NCBI RefSeq assembly: GCF_016446285.1 | Contig: NZ_CP054140.1 | Span: 229,501 to 293,500 of the forward strand | DNA: 64,000 nt | Origin: Desulfobulbus oligotrophicus | GTDB lineage: Bacteria > Desulfobacterota > Desulfobulbia > Desulfobulbales > Desulfobulbaceae | Direction: 5' to 3' | Position numbers and translations under genes: made by a program | Shown here: positions 53,851-63,306 of the stretch, one piece after another | Layout: every line of letters begins with the position of its first letter | Position numbering within the stretch: the stretch's first letter is position 1 | The notes under the pieces: model-generated | Database searches by the model: none | What the model was told of the DNA's origin: nothing | The model's input: only the letters and a program-made list of their open reading frames with translations

Positions 53851-54649
53851 TCACCAGCACCATCCGCTCTGGTCGCTGACCAACATCAACTTCAGCTACG
53901 GCAACCAGCCGGTGCTGCACAACATCAGTCTGCAGCTCGAACACGGCTACTGTACCGGTATCCTCGGGCCCAATGGCTGCGGCAAGACCACGCTGCTTGA
54001 TCTTCTTGCCGGGCTGCGCACCCCGAATAGCGGCACCATCACCTTCCGGGGACAGCCGCTGCAGCTCTGGCCCAAAAAACAGCTGGCCCGCCTGCTGTCG
54101 CTGGTTCCGCAGGATTTCATGGTCCGGTTCGGCTTCTCGGTGCGTGAGGTTGTCGAGATGGGACTGCATCCCCACCTGCATCGCTTTGCCCTCCCGAGCC
54201 AAACTGATCAGATGCTCATTGAGGCAACGCTGCAGGCCACCGGTGTCGCCGCCCTGGCCGATCGCCCGATCACTCAACTCTCGGGCGGTGAAAAACAACG
54301 GGTGGCGGTGGCACGTGCCCTTGCGCAACAACCGGAGGTGCTTCTGCTTGATGAGGCAACGTCCAATCTCGACATACACCACAGCCTGGAGATCCTGCAT
54401 CTTATCCGCAACCGTTTTCACCAGCAGGGGTTGCAGGTGGTGGCGGTGATGCACGACCTGAACCTGGCGGCCTTTTTCTGTGATCAGCTCATCTTTCTCA
54501 AAAACGGCAAGGTCGTCTGCCAGGGTCCAACCAACGATGTTCTCACACCGGCCACCATCGAATCCGTGTATAACGTCGAGGCGGAAGTCTCTGTCAGTAC
54601 CTTTACCAACAGTCGGCAGGTCAGTTTCAGACTGCCGCGCTCTTTGTAA
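53831..54649 (+). CDS. ABC transporter ATPase (BtuD/FepC-like)
   Basis: 272 residues: Walker A GILGPNGCGKTTLLDLL, Q-loop LVPQDF, signature QLSGGEKQRVAVARALAQ, Walker B VLLLDEATSNLD and switch His in VAVMHDLNLAAF. Energises the adjacent permease. Starts inside the permease gene end. Confidence 0.92.
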   Translation: MAQPYSDHQHHPLWSLTNINFSYGNQPVLHNISLQLEHGYCTGILGPNGCGKTTLLDLLAGLRTPNSGTITFRGQPLQLWPKKQLARLLSLVPQDFMVRFGFSVREVVEMGLHPHLHRFALPSQTDQMLIEATLQATGVAALADRPITQLSGGEKQRVAVARALAQQPEVLLLDEATSNLDIHHSLEILHLIRNRFHQQGLQVVAVMHDLNLAAFFCDQLIFLKNGKVVCQGPTNDVLTPATIESVYNVEAEVSVSTFTNSRQVSFRLPRSL

Positions 54650-54667
54650 CCTCAACACGTTCAGCCC

Positions 54668-55606
54668 ATGCAAACCAGACACCTTGTTACCATCATCCCC
54701 TGTTTCCTCCTGCTCCTGCTCCTGCTCCTGCCGGCTTCCCAGGTCTTTGCGACCTCGATTATGGACAGCGATAAACGGACCGTGGTCTTCTCGCAACCAT
54801 TTAAACGGATCATCTCGCTCTATCCGGCCCACACCACCAATCTGATGGAACTCGGCCTGAACCGGGAGATCATTGCCTGCGGCTTAAACGACAACCAGCT
54901 GCCGGGCCGGCCGAAAATCCATTTTTCAGATGACCCGGAACGGTTACTTGCCCTCAAGCCGGACCTGGTCCTCATCCGGCCGATGATCCATCGCGGCTAT
55001 CCCACCCTTGTCCGCATCCTGGAGAAAAACAATGTCCGGGTGGTCTCGCTGCAACCCACAACCAAAGCGGAACTCTTTGACTACTGGAATGCTCTGGGCC
55101 GACTCACCGGTCGTGAACAAGAGGCAACCGCCATGATTGCGACCTTTAACAAACGACTGGCCGCCATACGCACATCCCTGCAAAGCGTGCCGCAGGACAA
55201 ACGTAAACGAGTCTACTTTGAGGCCATTCATCGCCAGATGAAGACCTTTGCCCCCACCTCAATCGCCATGTTTGTCCTTGAATCGGCAGGCGGCATCAAT
55301 GTGGCCGCCGATGCCAAACAGGTACGTGAAACAAATATCGCGGCCTACGGCAAGGAGCGGATTCTCGCCAAGGCCGATCATATCGACCTCTACCTTGCCC
55401 AGAGCGGCCGGATGAACCCGGTGAGCGTCGATAACATCATCAAAGAACCAGGTTTTGCAGCCATTAAGGCAGTGCGTGAGAATCAGGTATTTCTTGTTGA
55501 TGAAAACATGGTATCACGACCGACCATGGGGCTGCTGGACGGCATAGCCTTTGTCCGTTCCCTGCTCTATCCGGATTACGGTCAGGAAGGGATTGCCCGT
55601 TTATGA
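54668..55606 (+). CDS. Periplasmic substrate-binding protein of the B12-operon ABC transporter
   Basis: 312 residues with an N-terminal signal peptide (LLLLLLLLPASQVFA) and the two-lobed BtuF/FepB-type fold: RIISLYPAHTTNLMELGL, LLALKPDLVLI, RVVSLQPTTKAELFDYWNALGRLTG and DGIAFVRSLLYPD. A BtuF-like vitamin B12-binding role fits the operon; iron-chelate binding is an alternative. The stop overlaps the cbiA start. Confidence 0.88.
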   Translation: MQTRHLVTIIPCFLLLLLLLLPASQVFATSIMDSDKRTVVFSQPFKRIISLYPAHTTNLMELGLNREIIACGLNDNQLPGRPKIHFSDDPERLLALKPDLVLIRPMIHRGYPTLVRILEKNNVRVVSLQPTTKAELFDYWNALGRLTGREQEATAMIATFNKRLAAIRTSLQSVPQDKRKRVYFEAIHRQMKTFAPTSIAMFVLESAGGINVAADAKQVRETNIAAYGKERILAKADHIDLYLAQSGRMNPVSVDNIIKEPGFAAIKAVRENQVFLVDENMVSRPTMGLLDGIAFVRSLLYPDYGQEGIARL

Positions 55607-57012
55607 ACTGTTCTGGCCTGCTCATCGCCGGTACCCATTCAGGGTGCGGCAAAACAACCGTTACCCTTGGCCTGATGGCTGCTTTGGCCCGCCGTGGGTT
55701 AAAAGTCCACCCTTTCAAGACCGGCCCCGACTTCATCGACCCTGCGCTGCACCGGATGGTCACCGGCCGGGTGTCACGCAACCTTGATATTCGTATGTGC
55801 GGAGAAGCCTTTGTGCGCCACACCTTTGCCCAACACACCTCCCCTGACGGTATCGCGGTGGTTGAGGGCGTCATGGGGCTTTTCGACGGTGGTGAAGGCT
55901 CGGCGGCAACGCTTGCAAAGACCCTCGGCCTGCCGGTCCTGCTGGTTGTTGATGCCCGTTCGGCAGCTGAAAGTGTAGCCGCTGTGGTACACGGGTTCAA
56001 TACGCTGGATCCTGAAATCAGGTTGGCCGGGGTCATCTGCAACCGGGTCGGGTCTGCCAGACACCAGACAATGATCGCCGATGCCATGCACACACACTGC
56101 CCGGTCCCGGTGGTCGGGTTTCTGCCGCGTCAGGCAACCATCACCCTGCCCTCCCGTCACCTCGGTCTGTACGTGGATGAAGACCACCCGCTGTCACCCC
56201 AGGCTCTTGACCAGCTCGTCAGCCTCATCGAATCTCATCTCGACCTGGGGCTGGTCCTGCGGACTGCCGCAGACTGTGCAGCACAACCTGATACCACCTG
56301 GAGCGCCCCCCCACCGGTTACCGACAGGCCCGTACAAATCGGGGTGGCCAGGGATGCAGCCTTTTCATTTTACTATGAGGACAATCTGGATCTCCTCCGG
56401 GCCGCCGGTGCAGAACCGGTCTTTTTCAGTCCTCTCAACGATGAGCGACTCCCCTCCGGTATTACAGGACTTTATCTGGGCGGCGGGTATCCGGAGCTCT
56501 ATGCCCACCGTCTCAGTACAAACAGCAATATGCTCAGGCAGATCCGCCACTTTGCCGAAGCCGGCAGACCGATCTATGCCGAGAGCGGTGGTTTTCTCTA
56601 CCTCTGCCAATCAATCACCGACCAGGAAGGTGCCACCCATACCCTGACCGGACTCTATCCCTTTGCCGCACAGGTGCACTCTCAACTGCGCCGTCTGGGG
56701 TACCGCCAGGTTCAGGTACAGACCGACTGCCTGCTGGCACCACAGGGGACGGAACTGTACGGCCACGAGTTCCACTACTCAAGCATAACAATCAACGATA
56801 CGACTGCAGACACGGCCTTCCGCTTGCCGGACGGCCGCCGGGAAGGGTATCGTACCTGCTCCGATCACACCCTGGCCGGTTTTGTCCACCTGCACTGGGG
56901 CCGCACCCCTGCGGCAGCAAGTCGATTTGTCCGGATATGTCAACAGGTTGACGCCGGCACAGACGCCGGACTCCTGCTGCAGGCTGCAGCTCCCACTCCT
57001 CAACCCCTCTAG
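55603..57012 (+). CDS. cbiA: Cobyrinate a,c-diamide synthase
   Basis: ATP- and glutamine-dependent amidation of the a and c side chains of (cobalt) cobyrinate. The 469-residue protein has an N-terminal P-loop (IAGTHSGCGKTTVTLGLMAAL), VEGVMGLFDG and a C-terminal amidotransferase-like domain (LYLGGGYPELYA, GHEFHYSS). The usual nucleophile motif ECGG reads AESGGFLYL here, a Ser (AGC at 56584) in place of the expected Cys. If real, glutamine hydrolysis would be impaired and free ammonia might be used. Confidence 0.92.
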   Translation: MNCSGLLIAGTHSGCGKTTVTLGLMAALARRGLKVHPFKTGPDFIDPALHRMVTGRVSRNLDIRMCGEAFVRHTFAQHTSPDGIAVVEGVMGLFDGGEGSAATLAKTLGLPVLLVVDARSAAESVAAVVHGFNTLDPEIRLAGVICNRVGSARHQTMIADAMHTHCPVPVVGFLPRQATITLPSRHLGLYVDEDHPLSPQALDQLVSLIESHLDLGLVLRTAADCAAQPDTTWSAPPPVTDRPVQIGVARDAAFSFYYEDNLDLLRAAGAEPVFFSPLNDERLPSGITGLYLGGGYPELYAHRLSTNSNMLRQIRHFAEAGRPIYAESGGFLYLCQSITDQEGATHTLTGLYPFAAQVHSQLRRLGYRQVQVQTDCLLAPQGTELYGHEFHYSSITINDTTADTAFRLPDGRREGYRTCSDHTLAGFVHLHWGRTPAAASRFVRICQQVDAGTDAGLLLQAAAPTPQPL

Positions 57013-57019
57013 GTTCTCC

Positions 57020-57640
57020 ATGGTCACACTACAACCAATTGCTCCGCAAGACATTGAGGCTGAAAGTTTTCGCATCATTGAACATGAACTCGGCACCACT
57101 GACTGTACACCGGAGGAGTTTGCCGTGGTCCGACGCATCATCCATGCGACCGGTGATTTCAGTTTTGCCGAAACCCTTCGTTTTCATCCCCAGGCCATCA
57201 GTGCCGGCCTTGCCGCCATCCGCAGCGGAAAGAACATCCTGGTTGATGTCAACATGGCGGCCAGCGGCGTTTCCACAGGCCTGCTCGCCCGTTTCGGAGG
57301 CCGGGTCATCTGCCGGATAGCAGAGGCCGAGACCGCAGCCATGGCCAAAGCCAACACCACCACCCGTTCCGATGCCGCCATAAGCCGGAGTGTGGCCGAC
57401 AACATCGGCATTGTTGCCGTGGGCAATGCCCCCACCGCACTGCTCAAGGTCATGGAGCTGATCGATCAGGGTCTGTTCAATCCGGATCTGGTGATCGGTG
57501 TGCCGGTCGGCTTTGTCAATGCCGCCGAATCCAAGGAGATCCTGGTCCGGCAGCCTTATCCGTTCATCACGACCCTGGGCCGTAAAGGCGGTACACCGGT
57601 GGCGGTTGCCGCCGTCAACGCCCTCCTGCGGCTTGCCTGA
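57020..57640 (+). CDS. cbiC: Cobalt-precorrin-8 methylmutase
   Basis: Moves the C11 methyl to C12 to give cobyrinate. 206 residues of the CbiC/CobH family: EAESFRIIEHEL, VRRIIHATGDFSFAETLRFHP (catalytic His in RIIHATGD), ILVDVNMAASGV, and VIGVPVGFVNAAESKE. The ATG at 57020 is chosen; the upstream frame belongs to cbiA. Confidence 0.95.
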   Translation: MVTLQPIAPQDIEAESFRIIEHELGTTDCTPEEFAVVRRIIHATGDFSFAETLRFHPQAISAGLAAIRSGKNILVDVNMAASGVSTGLLARFGGRVICRIAEAETAAMAKANTTTRSDAAISRSVADNIGIVAVGNAPTALLKVMELIDQGLFNPDLVIGVPVGFVNAAESKEILVRQPYPFITTLGRKGGTPVAVAAVNALLRLA

Positions 57641-57647
57641 GGTGACC

Positions 57648-58736
57648 ATGGGCGCTGCAGGCAGAAAAAGACCGCTGCGCAGCGGGTACACGACCGGTGC
57701 CTGCGCAGCAGCCGCAGCCAAGGCAGCGGTTCTCGGTCTGTTGGGCACACCCGGACAAACTGCCGTGGAGGTCCCCTTTCCCGACGGCTCCCGGCACAGT
57801 TTTGCGCTCTGCCGGGTTGACAGCAGGGCGGACAGCGCACTGGCCACAGTGGTGAAAGATGCGGGCGATGATCCGGATGTTACCAACGGCGCTGAAATCG
57901 GGGCGCGGGCCCGCTGGATTGAAGCCGGTCACTTACAGCCGGTCATTCTGATAAGCGGCCCTGGTGTCGGCACTGTCACCAAGCCCGGCCTCCCGGTTCC
58001 TGTGGGCCAACCGGCCATTAACCCGGTCCCGCGGCAGATGATCCTTGCCGCAGTGGCGGAGGCCCTGGACGGATCAGACCAGAAGCACTCCCTGGAGGTG
58101 GAGATCTTTGTCCGTGACGGAGAGATCCTGGCTGAAAAGACCCTCAACCGGCGACTCGGGGTGATCGGCGGCCTCTCCATTCTCGGCACCACCGGTATTG
58201 TCCGCCCGGTATCAGCCAAGGCCTGGACCGACACCATCGAGGCCTCAATGCAGGTGGCGCGGGCAGTCGGTCTGTCTGAGGTGATCCTGTCCACCGGCCG
58301 CACCTCGGAAGCAGCGGTCCAGAGACTGTTGCAGTTGCCGGAAGAGGCCCAGGTGATGATGGGCGATTACCTGCACTACTCCTTAAAGGCTGCCCAGCGT
58401 CATGGCTTCTCTTGTATCCATCTCGCGGCTATGTGGGCCAAGATGGTGAAGGCTGCTCTGGCTGTACCGCAGACCCATGTTCGCAACGGTGCTCTGGAAA
58501 CCCGCCATGCCGCCGAACTGCTGGCGCGCCTCGGCCTTGAGAAAAACAGCGCTGATGAGCTGCGCCTTGCCAACACTGCCCGCGAAATCTATGACCGTCT
58601 CATGGCACAGGGTCGGGACGATCTGGTTGCCGCCGTCTGCACACAGGCCAAAATCCAGGCAGAGCAGTGGTCCGGCCTGCCGGTGCATGTCTATCTGGTG
58701 ACGTCTGATCAAGGAGTTGCACATGTCACGCATTGA
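57648..58736 (+). CDS. cbiD: Cobalt-precorrin-5B C1-methyltransferase
   Basis: C1 methylation in the anaerobic pathway. 362 residues: LRSGYTTGACAAAAAKAA at the N-terminus, KDAGDDPDVTNGAEI, ISGPGVGTVTKPGLPVPVGQPAINPVPR, and ILSTGRTSEAAVQ. The ATG at 57648 with GAGGTGA just ahead; upstream frame overlaps cbiC. Presence of CbiD, CbiG and CbiK marks the oxygen-independent route. Confidence 0.95.
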   Translation: MGAAGRKRPLRSGYTTGACAAAAAKAAVLGLLGTPGQTAVEVPFPDGSRHSFALCRVDSRADSALATVVKDAGDDPDVTNGAEIGARARWIEAGHLQPVILISGPGVGTVTKPGLPVPVGQPAINPVPRQMILAAVAEALDGSDQKHSLEVEIFVRDGEILAEKTLNRRLGVIGGLSILGTTGIVRPVSAKAWTDTIEASMQVARAVGLSEVILSTGRTSEAAVQRLLQLPEEAQVMMGDYLHYSLKAAQRHGFSCIHLAAMWAKMVKAALAVPQTHVRNGALETRHAAELLARLGLEKNSADELRLANTAREIYDRLMAQGRDDLVAAVCTQAKIQAEQWSGLPVHVYLVTSDQGVAHVTH

Positions 58737-59931
58737 ACTGATTGGTATCAGCGGTACAAGCCTGAGCAGCGAGCAGTGGACCGTTCTCCGCCACTGCTGC
58801 GCCATTGCCGCCTCCCGCCGCCATCAGCCCCTTGTTGTCGATATTCCGGTGCTGCTTATTGCTATCAGCCCGGTGGCGACCATGCTCAACCAGGTGGAAG
58901 AACTCCTGGCCATGGGTGATGTGGCGGTGCTGGCCAGCGGTGACCCCCTGTTTTTCGGCATCGGCCGCACCCTGCTTGACCGGTTCGGTCCGGATCAGAT
59001 CCGTGTTCATCCGGCCCTGTCAGCCGCCCAGTTGGCCTGTTCCCGTTTTTGTGTCCCCTGGGACGATCTGACCGTTCTCAGTCTGCACGGCCGCTCAGCG
59101 GACAATGTTGTCGGCCAGGTGCTGCGCCATCCCCGAACCCTCCTGTTCACCGACAACCAAAACACCCCTGACCGGATAGCGGCACGGTTGATCAGCGCAC
59201 TGACAGACTGTGATGATCATGAACGTCTTGCCGCTCTTCACATGCGGGTGGCACAAAACCTGGGCTTGCCCGATGAACAGCTCATCGACGGTAGTTTAGC
59301 TGCTATGGCTGAGCGTACCTTCAGCTCTTTGAACATGGTGCTCATTGAACAGCCGGTACCGCCCGTAAAAACCTGCTTCGGGCTTTCTGAAAACGATATT
59401 CAACACTCCCGGGGTCTGATTACCAAAGACGAGATCCGTGCTGCTGCCCTGCACCGGTTACAGCTTCCCGCCACCGGTATTTTCTGGGATATCGGCGGCG
59501 GTTCCGGGTCGATCTCCCTGGAGGCATCTCGTCTCTGTCCGGATCTTGCCATCTATACCGTTGAAAAAAAGGCAGAGGAACAGGCCAACATCCGCGCCAA
59601 CATTCGCCGCTACGGCAGCTATTCCATCCGGCCGATCAACGGTGAGGCACCGGAAATACTTGCCGGGCTGCCGGACCCGGATCGAATCTTCATCGGTGGC
59701 AGCGGCGGCCAACTGGAAGCGATTCTGGCAACCGCGACTGCCCGGCTCAAACCAGAAGGAAGAATCGTCATCAGTGCCGTGCTCGAACAGACGGCGACCA
59801 CTGCCATCACCTGTCTGCAGGAGCTGGGCCTGCAGGTGCATACCAGCACGCTGACCGTTACCCGGCAGCAGTATCCCGGCGAGGCAGTGAAGAACCTCAA
59901 CCCCATAACCCTTATCACAGGTACCACATGA
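58723..59931 (+). CDS. cbiET: Fused precorrin-6 methyltransferase/decarboxylase (CbiE-CbiT)
   Basis: C5 and C15 methylation with C12 decarboxylation. 402 residues: an N-terminal CbiE-type tetrapyrrole methylase (GDVAVLASGDPLFFGIGRTLL) and a C-terminal CbiT-type SAM methyltransferase (FWDIGGGSGSISLEASRL, YTVEKKAEEQANIRANIRRYG). The Gly-rich first motif of the CbiE part (GISGTSLSSEQWTVL) is atypical. The ATG at 58723 has AAGGAG upstream; the last 14 bases of cbiD overlap it. Confidence 0.93.
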   Translation: MSRIELIGISGTSLSSEQWTVLRHCCAIAASRRHQPLVVDIPVLLIAISPVATMLNQVEELLAMGDVAVLASGDPLFFGIGRTLLDRFGPDQIRVHPALSAAQLACSRFCVPWDDLTVLSLHGRSADNVVGQVLRHPRTLLFTDNQNTPDRIAARLISALTDCDDHERLAALHMRVAQNLGLPDEQLIDGSLAAMAERTFSSLNMVLIEQPVPPVKTCFGLSENDIQHSRGLITKDEIRAAALHRLQLPATGIFWDIGGGSGSISLEASRLCPDLAIYTVEKKAEEQANIRANIRRYGSYSIRPINGEAPEILAGLPDPDRIFIGGSGGQLEAILATATARLKPEGRIVISAVLEQTATTAITCLQELGLQVHTSTLTVTRQQYPGEAVKNLNPITLITGTT

Positions 59932-60695
59932 ACAACGCTTCCCCTCTTTCCTCATCAAATGGTCACCTGTACCTGGTCGGCGTCGGACCGGGAGATCCGG
60001 AGCTCATGACCTGCAAGGCGGTCCGTGTTCTGAGCCGAACCAGGGTATGGGCCGTGCCCTCGGCCAGACAGAACGGAACCAGCAGTGCCCGACAGATCGC
60101 GGAACAGATGGTACCGGACACCGACCGCACCATTCTCTCGCTCTGTTTTCCCATGAAAAAGGTCTATCTCGGTCAGGAAACCGACGAACAGCTGCTGGAC
60201 GCCTGGCGGCAGTCGGCCGAGGAGGTCATGCATCATCTTGACCGCGGCGAGGATGTGGCCTTTCCCACACTGGGCGATGTTACCCTGTACTCCACTGCCT
60301 TCTACCTGCTGCCCATGATTCAGGAGCAGCGGCCGCAGACAGAGGTCACGGTGATACCTGGCATCACGGCCATGGCCGCCTGCGCCGCATCGCAGAACAG
60401 CCCCCTGGCCCTGGGTGATGATATCCTGACCGTGGTACCCGCTGCCTTTGAAGATGATCGTTTGCGGCATATCCTCCTGACCATGGATGCCGTGGTACTG
60501 ATGAAGGTGCACCGCCGTATCGATGCCCTGCTTGATCTCCTTGAGGAACTCGGGCTTGTGGACTGCGCAGTACTGACCGAACGCTCCGGTCTTCCCGATG
60601 AACGGGTGTATACCGATGTCCGCCGGGCCCGCGGCCAGAAACTGCATTACTTCTCCACCATGGTCATCCGCAAAAAGAAGGTACAGGTTATCTGA
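59928..60695 (+). CDS. cbiL: Cobalt-precorrin-2 C20-methyltransferase
   Basis: 255-residue tetrapyrrole methylase: LYLVGVGPGDPELMTCKAVRVL, GEDVAFPTLGDVTLYSTAFYLL (the LGDV.LYST signature of CbiL/CobI) and VIPGITAMAACAAS. ATGA overlap with cbiET and a one-base overlap with cbiF. Confidence 0.94.
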   Translation: MNNASPLSSSNGHLYLVGVGPGDPELMTCKAVRVLSRTRVWAVPSARQNGTSSARQIAEQMVPDTDRTILSLCFPMKKVYLGQETDEQLLDAWRQSAEEVMHHLDRGEDVAFPTLGDVTLYSTAFYLLPMIQEQRPQTEVTVIPGITAMAACAASQNSPLALGDDILTVVPAAFEDDRLRHILLTMDAVVLMKVHRRIDALLDLLEELGLVDCAVLTERSGLPDERVYTDVRRARGQKLHYFSTMVIRKKKVQVI

Positions 60696-61474
60696 TGGAA
60701 GCAACACATCCGCAATGTAAAGGCACTCGTTATCCCGTGGTTTTCCTCGGCGCAGGTCCCGGAGACCCGGAACTGATCACCCTCAAGGGACGTCGCCTGC
60801 TCGATACCGCAGATATCGTGGTGTATGCCGGCAGCCTGGTCAACCCTGCACTGCTCAGCGGCATAGCAGCGGTCTGCCATGACAGTGCAGCACTTGACCT
60901 GAAGAAGATCATGCAGCTGCTGGTAGAGGGGCACACCGCCGGTTTGCGAGTGGTACGGCTCCACACCGGTGACCCGGCCATCTACGGTGCCATCCGGGAG
61001 CAGATGCAGTGGCTTGATCGGGTACAGATCCCCTATGAGGTGGTGCCCGGCGTCAGCTCCGCCTTTGCCGCAGCCGCGGCGCTGAAAAAAGAACTCACCG
61101 TTCCCGAGGTCACCCAGACAGTGATCCTGACCCGTCAGGCCGGGCGCACGCCGGTGCCGGAACGTGAATCGCTGCACCGCCTGGCCCAGGCCCAGGCAAC
61201 CATGTGCATCTTCCTGAGTGTTTCCATGATGGGGGCGGTGGTTGAAGAGCTGATTGCCGGAGGATATCCAGTGCAGACCCCTGTTGCCGTGGTTGAACGG
61301 GCCAGCTGGCCGGATCAGCAGATCCTGCACGGTACTCTGGAGAATATCGCCGATCAGGTGCAGACGTCCAACATCAAAAAAACCGCCATGATCGTGGTCG
61401 GCCCGGCCTTAGCCGACGAGATCACTACTGCGTCCAAACTCTATGCCCACACCTTCTCCCACGAGTACCGCTGA
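60695..61474 (+). CDS. cbiF: Cobalt-precorrin-4 C11-methyltransferase
   Basis: 259-residue methylase: VVFLGAGPGDPELITLKGRRLLDTADIVVYAGSLV, RLHTGDPAIYGAIREQM, VVPGVSSAFAAAAAL, and LTRQAGRTPVPERESL, all CobM/CbiF signatures. Overlaps cbiG by 32 bases. Confidence 0.95.
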   Translation: MEATHPQCKGTRYPVVFLGAGPGDPELITLKGRRLLDTADIVVYAGSLVNPALLSGIAAVCHDSAALDLKKIMQLLVEGHTAGLRVVRLHTGDPAIYGAIREQMQWLDRVQIPYEVVPGVSSAFAAAAALKKELTVPEVTQTVILTRQAGRTPVPERESLHRLAQAQATMCIFLSVSMMGAVVEELIAGGYPVQTPVAVVERASWPDQQILHGTLENIADQVQTSNIKKTAMIVVGPALADEITTASKLYAHTFSHEYR

Positions 61475-62495
61475 TTTAGCGACAGACCGACGCTGTGCCG
61501 TCCTGGCGATCAGCCGTGGCGGCTGTGAACGCGGGGCTCGCCTGGCCGACCGTCTGCACGGAGACTTCTTTGCCTGCAAAGGACGGCTCGCCGCAGTGAT
61601 GCAAGAGGTTTGGCATCGCTATCCTGCAATTGTCTGCATCATGGCCACCGGTATTGTCATCCGCACCATTGCCCCGCTCCTGCGCGATAAATACCACGAT
61701 CCTGCCGTGGTGGTGTGCGATGAGCTGGGCCAGTTTGCCATCTCCCTGCTCTCCGGCCACATCGGCGGTGCCAACGATCTGGCAGAGCGGGTGGCCGGGA
61801 TCACCGGCGGCCAGGCGGTCATAACCACGGCCTCCGATGTCCTGGGATACACTCCCCTTGACCTCTGGTGCCGGCAGTGGCAACTGACGCCGGTCAGCAC
61901 CGATGCTCTGACCCGTACCATGGGACGACTGGTCGACCAGGGACACGTCACCCTATGGAGCCGCTATCCTCTGCCACGCCTGCCGGAAGATCTCAGGCAG
62001 ACATCCGACCGTTCCCGGGCCGACCTGTCCATTGACAGCCGCCTGGAGCCGACCGGGAACGGCACTCTCCTCTTTCCCCGATCCCTGGTGTTTGGTATCG
62101 GCTGCAACCGGGGAACACCGGCAGAGGTAATTGCCGCCGCTGTCACGACAACCTGTCAGCAGCACAACCTGGCCCCGCAGGCCATTGCCCGCCTGGCCTC
62201 CATCGACCTTAAACAGGACGAGGTCGGGCTGTGCGAGTATGCCCGCCGGCACGACCTGCCCCTTGATTTTTACACCAAAGACCAGCTCAACCAGGTGGAG
62301 GGTGTCAGTGTCTCGCCGGCAGTGCAGCGGGCCACCGGCGCCAAGGGTGTCGCTGAACCGGCGGCCCTGCTCAGTGCCGGGGTCGACAGCACCCTCCTGG
62401 TTCCAAAAATAAAATGGCCGGCTGTAACCACTGCCGTGGCGGAAATCGCCGATCCACTCATCGTTTCAACACACAAGGAAGCAACAGCACCATGA
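61443..62495 (+). CDS. cbiG: Cobalt-precorrin-5A hydrolase
   Basis: Opens the lactone ring and releases acetaldehyde. 350 residues: an N-terminal CbiG domain (CIMATGIVIRTIAPLLRDKYHDPAVVVCDELGQF and LLSGHIGGANDLAERVA), a middle region, and the C-terminal CbiG_C domain (VFGIGCNRGTPAEVI, LASIDLKQDEVGL, AEPAALL). Overlaps cbiF and cbiH. Confidence 0.94.
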   Translation: MPTPSPTSTADLATDRRCAVLAISRGGCERGARLADRLHGDFFACKGRLAAVMQEVWHRYPAIVCIMATGIVIRTIAPLLRDKYHDPAVVVCDELGQFAISLLSGHIGGANDLAERVAGITGGQAVITTASDVLGYTPLDLWCRQWQLTPVSTDALTRTMGRLVDQGHVTLWSRYPLPRLPEDLRQTSDRSRADLSIDSRLEPTGNGTLLFPRSLVFGIGCNRGTPAEVIAAAVTTTCQQHNLAPQAIARLASIDLKQDEVGLCEYARRHDLPLDFYTKDQLNQVEGVSVSPAVQRATGAKGVAEPAALLSAGVDSTLLVPKIKWPAVTTAVAEIADPLIVSTHKEATAP

Positions 62496-63262
62496 CAACC
62501 GCACAACACAGCTCAGAGGGAACACTCACCGTTGTTGGTATCGGTCCCGGTGCCATCGATCTCATGGCCCCCAGGGCGCAAACCGCGCTGGAACAGGCAG
62601 AGATTGTGGTCGGATACCGCACCTATCTCGATCTGGTCCGGTCCTGTCTCAACCCAGCAAGTACCGTGCTCTCCTCAGCCATGATGCAGGAGATCGACCG
62701 TTGTCGCAAAGCCCTGGAACTTGCTGAAGAGGGAAAGCGGGTGGCGCTGGTCTGCGGCGGCGATCCCGGCATCTACGCTATGGCGGGCCTTGTTTTTGAA
62801 CTCGCCCGAACCATGAACACCTCGGTACCCATCGACATCATCCCCGGTATTGCCGCCCTGAACGCCTGTGCCGCCATCCTCGGCGCACCGCTGATGCACG
62901 ATTTCGCCGCCATCAGTCTCTCAGACCTCATGACTCCCTGGGAACTGATCGAACAGCGCCTGGCAGCGGTGGCTCCGGCGGATTTTGTTGTGGTCATCTA
63001 CAACCCCAAGTCCAAAAAGCGCACTGACCAGATCGTCAGGGCCCGCGACATCCTGCTTGCCTCCCGGGCCCCGGACACTCCGGTGGGCATCGTCAGCGGC
63101 GCCACCCGTGAACACGAGACCGTGCGGCTGACCACCCTGGCAGCAATGCTGGATGAAGAGATCGGCATGCAGACCACGGTGATCATCGGGAACTCGCAAA
63201 CCTTTGTCTGGCGGGATAAGATGATCACACCGCGGGGATACAGCCGCAAGTACGGCCTTTAG
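62492..63262 (+). CDS. cbiH: Cobalt-precorrin-3 C17-methyltransferase
   Basis: 256-residue ring-contraction methylase: VVGIGPGAIDLMAPRAQTALEQAEIVVGYRTY, VCGGDPGIYAMAGLVFEL, DIIPGIAALNACAAILGAP, and VIYNPKSKKRTDQ. ATGA overlap with cbiG; last gene of the riboswitch operon seen here. No cbiJ, cbiP, cbiB or late cob genes follow. Confidence 0.95.
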   Translation: MTTAQHSSEGTLTVVGIGPGAIDLMAPRAQTALEQAEIVVGYRTYLDLVRSCLNPASTVLSSAMMQEIDRCRKALELAEEGKRVALVCGGDPGIYAMAGLVFELARTMNTSVPIDIIPGIAALNACAAILGAPLMHDFAAISLSDLMTPWELIEQRLAAVAPADFVVVIYNPKSKKRTDQIVRARDILLASRAPDTPVGIVSGATREHETVRLTTLAAMLDEEIGMQTTVIIGNSQTFVWRDKMITPRGYSRKYGL

Positions 63263-63306
63263 GTCGTGTAAACAGCAACAAAAAATATCTGCAGAAGGAG
63301 CGGACA

